Shown: positions 52,422-62,639, counted from the first letter of the stretch. The stretch: DNA of 64,000 nucleotides from Rhodospirillales bacterium (GCA_020638155.1 JACKJB010000006.1:62001-126000), one strand, 5' to 3'. A program made the numbers and translations. The notes: a model not told the origin generated them from the letters alone.

Positions 52422-53495
52422 TTACGGATTTTCGGGAGTGATTTTCAGCCGCGCCAGCCGGGCATAAGCCGCCATGGGATGCACAAAGCTCAGCCCGGAT
52501 TCTGACGGTTCGATAAAGCTGTTGCAAAGCTGATACGCGGCCGCAGGGCTAACAGTGCGGGCAAAAGACTGCGCCAGCGGAACCAGCTTCCGGCCCAGCA
52601 ATGACGTTAGCGGCAAGATATGCTCGTTCTCTTGCCCCCTGCCCTCCGGAAAAATCCGGGCATCGAGACCGGCGATATGATGGATGATTTCATAAGCGGC
52701 CTGCGGATCCTCTTTAATCCGGATATCTAAAAATTTTTCCAGCCGGGGCAGCGCCGCATTTTCTTTTTCATACAGGCAAGCGGCAAGCCGGTGTTTGCCA
52801 TTACCATCTTCCAGCCCTGCATACATATGAAATATGCCTGTCAGGATCAGACGCGGGCTAAGACCGGCTATCGTCTGATCGGCATAGGCATTAAACCGTT
52901 CCAGCAGCGCTCCGTTATAGGGCGAATCGCTACCGCGCCGTTCTTTTCCATCTGTATAAGTCTCGTTATAAAGCTGTTTGATCCATTCCATCGCCCGCGG
53001 CGTACCGTCGGTTTGCGCACACCAGTCCAAAATCTGCGCATGCGCCGCGCCAACCGCCGTACTGACGCTTTCGGGCATGTCATCGTAATACCCGCCGTTC
53101 AATCCGCCTTGTCTGGTTTTGTTCAGAATATCGGATAAAACCGTATCAGGAACACTGCTTGCCGTCCTGGCGTCTGCAACGATCGCCCCGGTCAGTTTAT
53201 CAAGAATATCATCAGGAATTTTTGTCTCAACATCACGCGCAAGAATGGCATAAAACTCACCGCTTTTCATCTGGTGATCGGGCACAAGGCGCAGAACGCG
53301 AAAAAAGTTATTCCAGCTATCGCCATCCAACGCCACGCTGATCCTGGTCAAACGGGCAATATCCCGTAATAAGTCCCACAGCACATTCGCGTTTTCATTA
53401 CCGTATTTGCGGCCCGACCAGTCCAGCAGGCCTGTCGCCTGCTGCGTTAAGATCTCTATTTCCTGTCCGACCGAAAGATCCGCATCATCACTCAT
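52422..53495 (-). CDS. Protein of unknown function
   Basis: A 357-residue soluble protein, largely helical with a repeat-like feel, and no recognisable motif or signal peptide. Possible conserved points are the GLNGGYYDDMP and ENEHILPLTSLLGRKLVPLAQSF segments. It lies between the 79-residue gene and the acyl-CoA dehydrogenase on the same strand. Confidence 0.65.
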   Translation of the reverse strand: MSDDADLSVGQEIEILTQQATGLLDWSGRKYGNENANVLWDLLRDIARLTRISVALDGDSWNNFFRVLRLVPDHQMKSGEFYAILARDVETKIPDDILDKLTGAIVADARTASSVPDTVLSDILNKTRQGGLNGGYYDDMPESVSTAVGAAHAQILDWCAQTDGTPRAMEWIKQLYNETYTDGKERRGSDSPYNGALLERFNAYADQTIAGLSPRLILTGIFHMYAGLEDGNGKHRLAACLYEKENAALPRLEKFLDIRIKEDPQAAYEIIHHIAGLDARIFPEGRGQENEHILPLTSLLGRKLVPLAQSFARTVSPAAAYQLCNSFIEPSESGLSFVHPMAAYARLARLKITPENP

Positions 53496-53559
53496 GATAA
53501 ACGCCTGATTGCCTGTTAAAACAGGCTATTTTTTACCATAATATTAAGCGCGGGTGCAA

Positions 53560-53799
53560 CTATTTATCTTCGCGCAAGGTAATCTTCAGGTTATCGGCGA
53601 CATGGGCCTGGTCCATTTTGCGGATTTCGTCGCGGGCTTTTAAGCCTTCGGATTTGTTTTCATCCATCAATGCCCGCGCGATCCGGTCGAGATTTTCCTG
53701 GCCGATTTCGGCGCGGGCCTTCGCAGCATTCTGTTTGGCCTGGGCGATGATGTCATCGCGGGACGGTTTTTTTGATTTCTTTTTGAATAATCCGAACAT
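53560..53799 (-). CDS. Small helical protein of unknown function
   Basis: 79 residues from the ATG at 53799. A basic start (MFGLFKKKSKKPSRDD) is followed by a Lys/Ala/Glu-rich helix (AQAKQNAAKARAEIGQENLDR). It could associate with a membrane or nucleic acid. No family is recognised. Confidence 0.6.
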   Translation of the reverse strand: MFGLFKKKSKKPSRDDIIAQAKQNAAKARAEIGQENLDRIARALMDENKSEGLKARDEIRKMDQAHVADNLKITLREDK

Positions 53800-53825
53800 C
53801 GTAGCTTGATTATACGCGATGACGC

Positions 53826-54566
53826 TCAATCATAAAAGACGGTTTTACCGCGGCATGCCTCGGGATAGCGTACGCATAATCCGGTATTCTCAAGATCGAA
53901 ATGCGCCCGGCTGACCATCAGATCCCCGCCGGTCAGCACCGCGGCAAAATAAGATTTCAGCCCCGCCGCGCTTAAGCCGTCCGGTGACGCCGTTTCCCAA
54001 TTACAATAACCGTCCATCGTGCATGGCTCGGCGGCGAAAACCCCGTCGGTCAGGATCGCCCGGACATCCAGCCTGCGGTTGCTGTTTGCCGATTTATAAA
54101 ATACGTTGCGGTCCTGATCCTGCAATTCCCAGCGGCGGCTTTTTTTATTAAAGGCTTCGACCATATGTAGCGGCGGCTGGTCCGCATCCGGGGGAAACAG
54201 AATCACCTCCCGCGCTTTGAACCCGGCGGCGCGTAATAGTACGGCAAACAGCGCGGCCCTTTCCGCACTGTTCATCGCAGGGGCCTGCGCTTTTTCCCCG
54301 GTGATAAAGTCATATACGTCCTGCAGTAAAATATCCCGCTCTCTTTGCGGGGCCTGGTCGTCATAACGGCTATGGGCGTTCACGAGATTGCGGACCGCAT
54401 CAAACTGGTAAGACGGGTAATCCGGCATGTCATCGGATTTAAATGAAAGGATCGCACCGGCAAGCCTGTTCTCAGGATGCGTTACGGCACAAAGGCCGGC
54501 AAGCAGGCCTGCGGCGATTACGATTGTTAAACCGATCATCAGGATGACGATTTTCTTTTTTGTCAT
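53826..54566 (-). CDS. Membrane-anchored transglutaminase-like protein lacking the catalytic Cys
   Basis: 246 residues with one N-terminal helix (IVILMIGLTIVIAAGLLAGL). The following domain has the transglutaminase-type block ALFAVLLRAAGFKAREV and the His and Asp regions (LHMVEAF, WELQDQD). The position normally held by Cys reads Ser in MNSAERAALF. It is probably a non-catalytic relative, or the alignment is only distant. It follows the FadN-type gene by 28 bases. Confidence 0.6.
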   Translation of the reverse strand: MTKKKIVILMIGLTIVIAAGLLAGLCAVTHPENRLAGAILSFKSDDMPDYPSYQFDAVRNLVNAHSRYDDQAPQRERDILLQDVYDFITGEKAQAPAMNSAERAALFAVLLRAAGFKAREVILFPPDADQPPLHMVEAFNKKSRRWELQDQDRNVFYKSANSNRRLDVRAILTDGVFAAEPCTMDGYCNWETASPDGLSAAGLKSYFAAVLTGGDLMVSRAHFDLENTGLCVRYPEACRGKTVFYD

Positions 54567-54594
54567 CTGCCTTCCATCCTGGGCCGGGACAGGG

Positions 54595-56973
54595 TTAGTT
54601 CCGCAGCGGTTTACCGTTATTCAGCATATATTCGATCCGGTCCATCGTGCCTTCATGATGCAGCAATTTCATGAACTCGGTACGTTCCAGTTTCATCATG
54701 TCATCTTCGTTCATCGACTCGGTCCAGTCAGTGTTTCCACCGGAAAGAACGGCAGCCAGATGCCCGGAGACAACAACATCATAAGGTGTTGCCTTACCGG
54801 ATTTACGAAGATCCCCGACCGCCATATCCAGCGCATATTTCCCGGACGGGCCGGGCAGCCGGATATCTTCGACCAAGGTGGGCGGCTGGTAATTTTCAGC
54901 CAGCGCCAGCGCTTTTTGTTTCGCATCATAAAGCAGCCTGTCCCGGTTCATCGTGATCCCGTCGCTTTCGCGGAAATAGCCCATCGCTTTGGCTTCATCG
55001 GCGGATTTTGCAACCTGTGCCAGGCCGATCGTTTCAAAAGCCTGCCGTGTTGCGCTCATCGGGTCGTTCGCCGGAGAAAACCATGACTTGTTATGTTGCG
55101 CGCGCTGACGCGCCTGAAAGCGCAGAATCATTTCCTTGCACCCGCCCCATGCCGGGATCAGCCCAACCCCGACTTCGACCAGCCCGGTATAGGTTTCGGC
55201 ATGGGCCTGCACATGATCGGAGTGCAGCAAAATCTCGCACCCGCCCCCCAGCGCCAGCCCGGACGGGGCGCTGATAACCGGGAACGGCGCATGCTTTAAC
55301 GCCGTAAAGGCCCGCTGACCACCGGCGATGAATTCTTCGACCTGCGGCCACATCGCGATATTGATCATGAACAGCGCAAGACCGAGATTAGCCCCTGCGG
55401 AAAAGGCGCTGCCTTCATTATAAAAGACCAGCGCTTTATGCTCACCACTGCCGTCACTGATATGTTTGATGACCTGATCGATCATGGCAAAGATCTGTTC
55501 ATCGAATGTGTTCATCTTGCTGGTATGCTCAAAACACAGCACACCATCACCGATATCCCAGACCGATGCGCTGGCGTTTTTCATGATGGGTTTTTGCGAA
55601 AGCTTCAGATCGCTGAGCAGCAGCACCCCGTCCATGCGGGTAATTTCATGATAGCCACCATCGACACCGAAGAAATATTGCCTGCCGTCCTCAACCTTAT
55701 AGAACGTCCCTTCGCCAACCTGTTCGAGCAGCGGCGGCACGGCAATCCCTTGCTCTTTGAGCTTTTCGGCAAACCATGCCGGGCCGAGCGCATCGATCAT
55801 CCGGAAGGGTCCCTGTTTCCAGTTATAGCCAAGCTCCATCGCCCGGTCGACTGCGCCAATATCACCCGCGATTTCCGGCACCAGCGATGCGGCGTAAGCC
55901 AATGTTTTGCTCAGCACCGCCCAGGCATAGCGCCCTCCTTCATCATCGGCCTGCACGACAGCGCGTAAACCTTTTTTCCCGGCGCTGATCGATTCCAGCG
56001 ACGGTTTATACGCCTTGGCGTACATTGCGTCATCGAACGTATCGGCGTTTAAAGCCAGCGCCTGCTTTTCTTTCTTCGCTTTGGCATCCGGGTTCAAACG
56101 GTAAAAGCCGCCTTTGCCCTTGCGCCCGGTATAGCCCGCTTCGATCATCTGATGGATGAACGGGTAGTCTTTAAAAATCTCCCGGTACCAGTCCCCCTCC
56201 GGCAAGGTCGACAGAAGAGAAGCGGAGAGATGCGGCATCAGGTCGATCCCGACCAGATCGATCAGTGCGAACACCCCGGTCTTGGGAATGCCGACCGGGC
56301 GGGACATGACCGCATCAGCGATTTCGATGCTGACGCCCTGTTCAATCGCCTGGTTGATCCCTTCGGTCAGCCAGAACACGCCAAGGCGGTTGGCAATAAA
56401 GCCCGGCGTATCGTTACAGCGCACCACGCCTTTGCCAAGCCGGATATCGCAGAACATATAAACATCATCAATCGCGTCCTTGCGGGTCTTGTCGCCGACC
56501 ACAAGCTCTAAAAGGCGCATATAACGCGGCGGGTTAAAAAAGTGCGTAATCAGGAAATCCGATGCGAAGTCCTCGCCTTGTCCTTCGATCAAATTGTGCA
56601 GCGGGATCGTCGAGGTATTCGATGAGATGATCGATCCTTTTTTGCGGTGCTTGTTGATTTTCTCATAGGTGGCGTGTTTGACCTTCAGATCTTCCAGCAC
56701 GACCTCGATAATCCAGTCACAATCGGCCAGCAGTTCCAGATCGTCTTCAAGGTTCCCAGGCGTAATTAATTTTGCGTTGCGCTTATGCATCAGCGGCGCC
56801 GGGTCGGTTTTCAGCATTTTGGCAATGGCGCCTTTGGCCAGCATACTGCGGTCTTCTGCATCTTTTGGCACGATATCGAGTAACACCACCGGCACACCCG
56901 CATTGGCCACCTGCGCGGCAATGCCGCTGCCCATGACACCCGAACCAATTACCGCAACTTTTTCAATAGCCAT
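54595..56973 (-). CDS. 3-hydroxyacyl-CoA dehydrogenase / enoyl-CoA hydratase fusion (FadN type)
   Basis: A bifunctional beta-oxidation enzyme of 792 residues. The NAD-binding 3-hydroxyacyl-CoA dehydrogenase is N-terminal (VIGSGVMGSGIAAQVANAG; SSNTSTIPLH; HFFNPPRYMRLLELV). The hydratase is C-terminal (SGLALGGGCEILLHSD; VEVGVGLIPAWGGC). E. coli FadB/FadJ have the reverse order, so this is like Bacillus FadN (789 residues). AAAAGGGG precedes the ATG. Confidence 0.93.
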   Translation of the reverse strand: MAIEKVAVIGSGVMGSGIAAQVANAGVPVVLLDIVPKDAEDRSMLAKGAIAKMLKTDPAPLMHKRNAKLITPGNLEDDLELLADCDWIIEVVLEDLKVKHATYEKINKHRKKGSIISSNTSTIPLHNLIEGQGEDFASDFLITHFFNPPRYMRLLELVVGDKTRKDAIDDVYMFCDIRLGKGVVRCNDTPGFIANRLGVFWLTEGINQAIEQGVSIEIADAVMSRPVGIPKTGVFALIDLVGIDLMPHLSASLLSTLPEGDWYREIFKDYPFIHQMIEAGYTGRKGKGGFYRLNPDAKAKKEKQALALNADTFDDAMYAKAYKPSLESISAGKKGLRAVVQADDEGGRYAWAVLSKTLAYAASLVPEIAGDIGAVDRAMELGYNWKQGPFRMIDALGPAWFAEKLKEQGIAVPPLLEQVGEGTFYKVEDGRQYFFGVDGGYHEITRMDGVLLLSDLKLSQKPIMKNASASVWDIGDGVLCFEHTSKMNTFDEQIFAMIDQVIKHISDGSGEHKALVFYNEGSAFSAGANLGLALFMINIAMWPQVEEFIAGGQRAFTALKHAPFPVISAPSGLALGGGCEILLHSDHVQAHAETYTGLVEVGVGLIPAWGGCKEMILRFQARQRAQHNKSWFSPANDPMSATRQAFETIGLAQVAKSADEAKAMGYFRESDGITMNRDRLLYDAKQKALALAENYQPPTLVEDIRLPGPSGKYALDMAVGDLRKSGKATPYDVVVSGHLAAVLSGGNTDWTESMNEDDMMKLERTEFMKLLHHEGTMDRIEYMLNNGKPLRN

Positions 56974-57119
56974 GGAAAACCCCTTTTAGGAAAAAACGAC
57001 CCTGCCAGAATAGCAAGTTCATACCCATATATAAACCGCATATCGCATCATGTATTTTTCTTGCGTCTCCATAAATCATTATGGTAACAAGCGCTTTAAC
57101 CGTTAAAAGGAGAGAAACT

Positions 57120-57356
57120 ATGGGTATGAGATTAATCTCTGCCGGCCTGAACGATAATGGCTGGATGAAAGTAAACACCATGATTGACGGGGCAGAACTT
57201 ACCCTATCTTTCAATGCCAACGGGATCGATAAAGCCCGCCTGGATCAGATACTGGAACAAGCCCGAACATTGTTAAATGACAGTGTGGAATTGCACCATG
57301 AAGCGGTTCGTTATTGCCGCGGCCGCGACAGTCTGACGATTGGCAGCCCGAAATAA
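57120..57356 (+). CDS. Small protein of unknown function
   Basis: 78 residues from the ATG at 57120, with AAAAGGAGAG immediately upstream, a strong ribosome site. Short strand-helix pattern (RLISAGLNDNGWMKVNTM; DKARLDQILEQARTLLNDSVELHHEAV). It lies between divergent and convergent neighbours on the other strand. No family is recognised. Confidence 0.6.
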   Translation: MGMRLISAGLNDNGWMKVNTMIDGAELTLSFNANGIDKARLDQILEQARTLLNDSVELHHEAVRYCRGRDSLTIGSPK

Positions 57357-57363
57357 AACCGGT

Positions 57364-58593
57364 TTAAGCCTGCGCGGCTTGCTGTTCGTTAATCTCGATC
57401 TCGATCAGGTCGAGTTTTTCGATCGCTTCCAGCTCTTCGCGGTTTTCGCGGAACTCGGCGACGGTTTCTTCTGCGCGCTCCAGGATAGTCGGCAGCTCGG
57501 TAAAATGCCCGGTCAGCAGGTAGCTGACATGGTTCAGGATCTCGCTTTCATACATCCGTACTGTCTTGATGTCCTTGAGCGGGACGGCAATCCCGGTAAT
57601 CAGGCGTTTATAGAGCACCATCAGGCTATCGAGCGTATTCATCACCAGAAGCTTGTCTTTTAAATGCCCCAGCGCGTCCAGCTTATACTGCATATACGGT
57701 AAGTGGTATTTGGCCAAAAACGCCTTGATCTTTTGCAGTTCGCGAATGTCGTTATTATAAGCCATATCGGTTTCAATCGGCTTTAAGAAGACGCGGCCCT
57801 CTTCACTCATCAGCGTTTGCGCATTTTTCTGCACCGTTTCAATGATCCGGGTGCCGGCACTCAGGATGATTTGCTGGCTTTGTTTTGCGGTTTTCCCGTC
57901 CAGACCGAATTTCTTTTTTGCCTCGGTCATTTCCTTGATTGCTTTTACCGCCTTTTTGAAATCCGTCACCCGCAAAGCTGCCGTTAACTTACGCAAATAT
58001 GGCTCGGCTTTGTCTTTACCGAATAAGGTTACCGCGGCACTGCGGACGGCGGCGAAATCTCCTTCGATCTGTTCCAGTATTTTGCGCGCCTGTCCCATGC
58101 GCTCCGTCCGGGCGACCAACTGAATTTTTTCTTTGCGGTAGCGCGCAATCAAAATCCCGGCATCCGGGGTCCAGCGGATTTTTTGCAGGCCGCCCGCGGC
58201 TGTGGCGACCTTGATTTCTTCGGCTTTAATCTCATCGCGGAGCAGCGTCATAAAGCGGTTGATATGCATATAGCAGGACACAAAATCGGCAATATAGTTT
58301 TGCAGTTCGGTGATGACGGATTTGGCTTTTTTCTTAAGCTCCGGCGCGGTATCGAATTCCTTGATATCCTTGTGCTGCGCCGCCTCTTTATTCAGCCATG
58401 TAATCGAATAATTGAAAAACCCGGTCAGGAATTCCCGCAGCCAGCGCTCTTCTTCATGCAGCCCGGTTTCATCGTAATTTTTAGCAACATGCTGCAGACG
58501 CTCTTTCAGGCGGTTCATAAAAGCTGTTTCAACCGGGTCCATACCCGCGTTGACCGGCAACTCCAGATCTTTTAAAAAATTCTCTAAGTCCAT
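57364..58593 (-). CDS. Long helical protein of unknown function
   Basis: A 409-residue, almost entirely alpha-helical, charged protein with likely coiled-coil sections (FDTAPELKKKAKSVITELQ; ERAEETVAEFRENREELEAIEKL). No signal or membrane segment. It could be a structural or scaffold protein. It is convergent with the small gene at 57120. Confidence 0.7.
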   Translation of the reverse strand: MDLENFLKDLELPVNAGMDPVETAFMNRLKERLQHVAKNYDETGLHEEERWLREFLTGFFNYSITWLNKEAAQHKDIKEFDTAPELKKKAKSVITELQNYIADFVSCYMHINRFMTLLRDEIKAEEIKVATAAGGLQKIRWTPDAGILIARYRKEKIQLVARTERMGQARKILEQIEGDFAAVRSAAVTLFGKDKAEPYLRKLTAALRVTDFKKAVKAIKEMTEAKKKFGLDGKTAKQSQQIILSAGTRIIETVQKNAQTLMSEEGRVFLKPIETDMAYNNDIRELQKIKAFLAKYHLPYMQYKLDALGHLKDKLLVMNTLDSLMVLYKRLITGIAVPLKDIKTVRMYESEILNHVSYLLTGHFTELPTILERAEETVAEFRENREELEAIEKLDLIEIEINEQQAAQA

Positions 58594-58740
58594 GATACCA
58601 ATAGCTTTTTACCCTTAATCATAGTATAGCGCGAAAGAGGTAAACAAGACCCTAGCAAAAGGCCGATTTTTACGGGTTTTCCCGCTTATAAACCCGCTTT
58701 ATCCATATTTTCCGGACAAATGGCAGGGAAATAGTTGAAA

Positions 58741-59486
58741 TCAGGCATTAACGCCGCCATCGATATTGATGGTGGATCCGGTGATATAAGAACTATCTTC
58801 GCTCGCCAGGAACGCGGCAAGCGCTGCGACTTCTTCCGGGCGGCCATAGCGGCCAAGCGGGGTCATGGCAATAAAATCATCCGCGAATTCGCCGTCTGCC
58901 GGATTCAGGTCCGTATCGATCGGGCCGGGCTGGATAATGTTGACGGTAATGCCGCGCGGCCCTAAATCCCGTGCCCAGCTCCGGCCCAGACCGGTCATGG
59001 CAAATTTGCTTGTATTATAAATTGATGCGCCACTGAAGATGGCGCGCTCCCCTAAAATACTGCTGATCAGGATAATGCGTCCCCCTTGCCCCATATGGTT
59101 TTGCGCCGCATGCGTCGTTTCAAGGTCGCCCGGACATTCAGGCTCATCACCCGGTCAAAATCGCTTAAATCGCAATGTTTAAAATCATCATGGGCTTTAC
59201 CCGTTCCGCCGCCGGCGTTATTGACAAGAATATCCAGCCCGCCCAGCGTTTCAATCGCCTGTTCGATTTTAGGCGCCAGAGTTTCCGGCCTGGTCGCATC
59301 GGCCTGAACGGCGAAACCGTTCCGTCCCTGCTGCTTGATATAAGCGGCGATCTCTTCTGCTTTATCAGGGGAGGCGTTGTAGGTAATCGCAACATCCGCC
59401 CCTTCATCAGCCAGGCGTTTTGCAATCGCTGCGCCGATGCCGCGGCTGCCACCCGTAACTAACGCCTTTTTTCCTGCCAGCCGCAT
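58741..59486 (-). pseudogene. SDR family oxidoreductase, interrupted by a one-base frameshift
   Basis: Two frames together make a complete short-chain dehydrogenase (FabG-like, about 248 residues). The first part has TGGSRGIGAAIAKRL and NNAGGG. The second has LISSILG, the YNTSK catalytic Tyr-Lys pair and SSYITGSTINIDGG. The break is at about 59121-59123. Adding one base to the TTGAAACG sequence (minus strand) restores NVRATLETTHAAQNHMGQ. It begins at ATG 59486, overlapping the thiolase stop (TAATG). It may be a sequencing or assembly error or a recent mutation. Confidence 0.85.
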
Positions 59487-60616
59487 TATGCCGCCTCTTC
59501 CAGGATAATCGCCGCACCCTGGCCGCCGCCGACACACATGGTCGCAACCCCCAGCTTTTTACCTTCGCGCTGCATCAGCGATGCCAGCTTGCCGGTGATC
59601 CGCGCGCCCGATGCCCCTAACGGGTGGCCCAGCGCGATCGCGCCGCCATCGAGATTGACGATCCCCTCATCAATGCCCAGGTCGCGCAGGACCGGGATCG
59701 ACTGGGCGGCAAAAGCTTCGTTCAGCTCGGCGATATCGAGATCGGAAACCGATACCCCCGCCCGCGCCAGTGCTTTCTGGACGGCGGGAACAGGGCCGAT
59801 CCCCATAATTTCAGCGGCACATCCGGCGACACTGACCGATTTGATCCGTGCCATGATCGGCAGGTTATGCGCCTTCGCGTATTCTTCAGAGGCAACCAGC
59901 ACGACGGCGCAGCCATCTGTCAGCGGAGACGCCGTTCCGGCAGTCACACTGCCGTCTTCATCAAAGGCCGGTTTTAAGCCTGCGAGCGCTTCCATCGTTG
60001 TTTCCCCCCGGATACAGCCGTCGGCGGTGACATCGCCGATCGCGACAATCTCTGCATCAAAATGGCCTGCCCCCTGCGCTTTGGCCGCTTTCTGGTGCGA
60101 AGCCAGCGCGAATTTTTCCTGGTCCTCGCGGGAGAGCTGGTATTTTTTGGCAAGATTCTCCGCCGTTTCACCCATGCTCATATAGGCCTGCGGATAGATT
60201 TCTGCCATTTTCGGGTTTGGCATCGGGTTAAAGCCGCCCATCGGGATGCGGGTCATGGATTCAACGCCGCCGCAGATAAAGACCTCACCCGCGCCCATCT
60301 GGATCGCGCCCGCCGCCATCTGGATCGTGCTCATGGATGAGGCGCAAAACCGGTTGACTGTCACGCCGGCAATGCTGACCGGCAGCTGCGCAAGCTGGAC
60401 GACGATCCGGCCCAGGTTAAAACCCTGCTCCGCTTCCGGAAACGCGCAGCCGAGCAGCAGATCTTCGATCTCTTCGGGGTTCACGCCCGTATCTTCGATC
60501 AGCGCCTTGATAACCGCCGCCGCCATATCGTCCGGCCGCACTTTGGCAAGCGCGCCTTTATTGGCAAAATGAAACGGGGAGCGTTTATAACCGCACAGGA
60601 CAACAGACTTTTCCAT
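59486..60616 (-). CDS. Acetyl-CoA acyltransferase (thiolase)
   Basis: The final cleavage step of beta-oxidation. 376 residues from the ATG at 60616; a longer frame lacks support. Catalytic residues are Cys in NRFCASSMSTIQMA, His in LGHPLGASGAR and Cys in TMCVGGGQGAA. It resembles FadA. It leads a transcript with the frameshifted SDR gene. Confidence 0.94.
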   Translation of the reverse strand: MEKSVVLCGYKRSPFHFANKGALAKVRPDDMAAAVIKALIEDTGVNPEEIEDLLLGCAFPEAEQGFNLGRIVVQLAQLPVSIAGVTVNRFCASSMSTIQMAAGAIQMGAGEVFICGGVESMTRIPMGGFNPMPNPKMAEIYPQAYMSMGETAENLAKKYQLSREDQEKFALASHQKAAKAQGAGHFDAEIVAIGDVTADGCIRGETTMEALAGLKPAFDEDGSVTAGTASPLTDGCAVVLVASEEYAKAHNLPIMARIKSVSVAGCAAEIMGIGPVPAVQKALARAGVSVSDLDIAELNEAFAAQSIPVLRDLGIDEGIVNLDGGAIALGHPLGASGARITGKLASLMQREGKKLGVATMCVGGGQGAAIILEEAA

Positions 60617-60816
60617 GGATAATCTCTTTTCAAGGTTACAGGTTTGACACCGGGTTTTAGTGTATAGCGATATAGCGTCAGAATCCATGCCTTTCCACCG
60701 CTTGCATTTTACTCCGTCCTTTGACCGCATTTTCCTTTGACAAGACCGTCAAAATAAGACAACTAATGAACAAAAGAGGCATACATTCTTAACCAAGAGA
60801 TTATGGAGTATTGATC

Positions 60817-61269
60817 GTGGCTGTAGCTGTTGCTGATAAAAGAGGGATGAAGCGGATCTGCACAAGTTGCGGAACCCGTTTTTACGATATGAACAACCGG
60901 CCGATCGTCTGCCCGAGTTGCGGCACGGAATTCACCGGGGAAGCCAAAGTCAAAGGCCGCCGCGGCCGCGCGGCCAGCGATGATGAAGGCCAGGTCAAAA
61001 AATCCACCGCTGCCAACGCCAAAGGGAGCGATGATGACGAGGATGACGACGAGATCGAGGATGACGACGATATGGTCGTAAGCCTTGATGATATGGACGA
61101 AGACAACGGCGATGACGATGATGACGACGACGAGCTGGGTGATCTTGACCTGGACGATGACGACGAGCTTGATGATCTCGATGATCTTGATGACGACACA
61201 TCGCTGGAAGACGAGCTGGAAGCCGAAGGGCCGGATGGCGCCGTCGACGATGATGACGACGATAAATAA
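60817..61269 (+). CDS. FYDLN_acid family zinc-ribbon protein
   Basis: 150 residues from the GTG at 60817 (GGAG eight bases upstream). Two CxxC knuckles, CTSCGTRFYDMN and CPSCGTEF, form a zinc ribbon with the FYDxN signature. The rest is a low-complexity Asp/Glu tail (D/E in runs up to seven). The TIGR02300 family is typical of alphaproteobacteria and has no proven role. The acidic tail could bind basic protein or metal. Confidence 0.92.
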   Translation: MAVAVADKRGMKRICTSCGTRFYDMNNRPIVCPSCGTEFTGEAKVKGRRGRAASDDEGQVKKSTAANAKGSDDDEDDDEIEDDDDMVVSLDDMDEDNGDDDDDDDELGDLDLDDDDELDDLDDLDDDTSLEDELEAEGPDGAVDDDDDDK

Positions 61270-61276
61270 GCGCTCG

Positions 61277-61930
61277 TCAGCCCGTTACCCGTTTTTTCAA
61301 AACAAGCAGATAAAGCAGCACGAAGTAGAAGAGATACAGCTCCTCTACTTCGCTTGCGCGTTCGAATACCCGGACATCCAGTAGTTCGCCGATTTCATCG
61401 GCCAGCTTAATCCCGAGCGCCGATAACGCCACAACAGACAAATAAGGTGCCGGGTAAATGACCGCAAAACGCTGCGGCAGGGCCGCCGGTTTAAATCGCA
61501 TCAAAAGCGGCATGATAATCCCCCCGACCAAAATCCCGATTTCCAGTAGCAGGCGTGGTTTCTGGTCCAGCCATGAGGATGTATTATGCAGGTTGGTTTC
61601 CTGCTGGTCGTTGACCTGCGCCCAGAATTCCGGCGTATTCCAGGCTAGGAAATGCTGGCCCCAGCTGATTTCTTCCCCGGCGACATAAAAACAGCAAAAC
61701 GCCGCCAGCCCGGCCCACGCCGCCAGCCATGGCTTTTCTTTGGGCTTCATGCGGACCAGGGTCCAGAGCGCAACCCCAAAAGCCGCCGCCATAATCAAAA
61801 ATTGCAAAGTTTCATGCAGGCTGTTTTCACTATGCATGACCGCCAATACATGCTGGGGCAGCGTGATTTCCATGCCGATCTGCAGCACGATAAACGCCAA
61901 AGGCACGGCCAGCCACCAAATTTTGCTCAT
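61277..61930 (-). CDS. Integral membrane protein of unknown function
   Basis: A 217-residue protein with six or so predicted membrane helices. A conserved-looking loop GEEISWGQHFLAWNTPE and NDQQETNLHN lies between helices, recalling a widespread but uncharacterised membrane family with a GEEISWGQ motif. Its C-terminus is basic (LVLKKRVTG). It is convergent with the FYDLN gene. Confidence 0.7.
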   Translation of the reverse strand: MSKIWWLAVPLAFIVLQIGMEITLPQHVLAVMHSENSLHETLQFLIMAAAFGVALWTLVRMKPKEKPWLAAWAGLAAFCCFYVAGEEISWGQHFLAWNTPEFWAQVNDQQETNLHNTSSWLDQKPRLLLEIGILVGGIIMPLLMRFKPAALPQRFAVIYPAPYLSVVALSALGIKLADEIGELLDVRVFERASEVEELYLFYFVLLYLLVLKKRVTG

Positions 61931-62087
61931 TTTCCAAGCTCCTGAAATCGCTGTGTTTATCAGCGCCCTAACTTTTTATTAAGATTTCCCCCGCTAGAAT
62001 TTTTAATTATGAAAACAATTTCATCCAGTCGGCAAAACCTATAGTGATTTAGACCATATATTATTGAAGCAAAGAGGATACTTAAAA

Positions 62088-62639
62088 ATGACCCTGCCCC
62101 TTATAAAGCCGCATTTTTCACTGTCTGAGTTTAATCAATTATTCCCGCTTGAAAAGGGCCAGGTTGTAACGGCCGGCGGGAAAAGGCCAGGTTTAACGGC
62201 GGGGCTGGCGCGCTATACGGTCACAGCCGGCAAAGACGGGCGCACGCATGTCATCGAACTTGGCTACGGCACGGTGCCGACGCGCAGCCAGAAACCAAAA
62301 TCCTATCCGCTGCTGCTGCCAAAGCTCGATGCGCAGCTCGGGCGCTTTAATATCGACGGGAATACCAATAATGTTTTGATCCTGCGTTTCCGGGAAGAGG
62401 GCGGGCAATTTTGCCTGATCGATTTCCGCAACTTCAATGCCCCGTGCGCCCTTGGCGCGCTGCCGGGTGAGCCCGGCGCGGCGCTAGCCCCGGCGGTTCT
62501 GGAGATTGCGCATTTGCGCATTAAGGACGTGCTTGAAAACAAGCTCGACCCGAAACAGGACCCGCAGCTTCTAATCAAACTGATCCACCACGCGATCGAA
62601 ATGCGGGCGGGGCATTTGTTGAAACATTCGATCGGGTAA
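62088..62639 (+). CDS. Protein of unknown function
   Basis: 183 residues from the ATG at 62088, with AGAGGAT upstream. Strand-rich (RTHVIELGYGTVPT; NVLILRFREEGGQFCLIDFRN), then a helical C-terminus. No family is recognised. It is the last gene with ordinary base composition before the AT-rich end of the window. Confidence 0.65.
   Translation: MTLPLIKPHFSLSEFNQLFPLEKGQVVTAGGKRPGLTAGLARYTVTAGKDGRTHVIELGYGTVPTRSQKPKSYPLLLPKLDAQLGRFNIDGNTNNVLILRFREEGGQFCLIDFRNFNAPCALGALPGEPGAALAPAVLEIAHLRIKDVLENKLDPKQDPQLLIKLIHHAIEMRAGHLLKHSIG

Noticed and set aside
60882..61199. Serine-rich frame opposite the acidic FYDLN tail
   Set aside because: Ser runs are the antisense of Asp/Glu codons.
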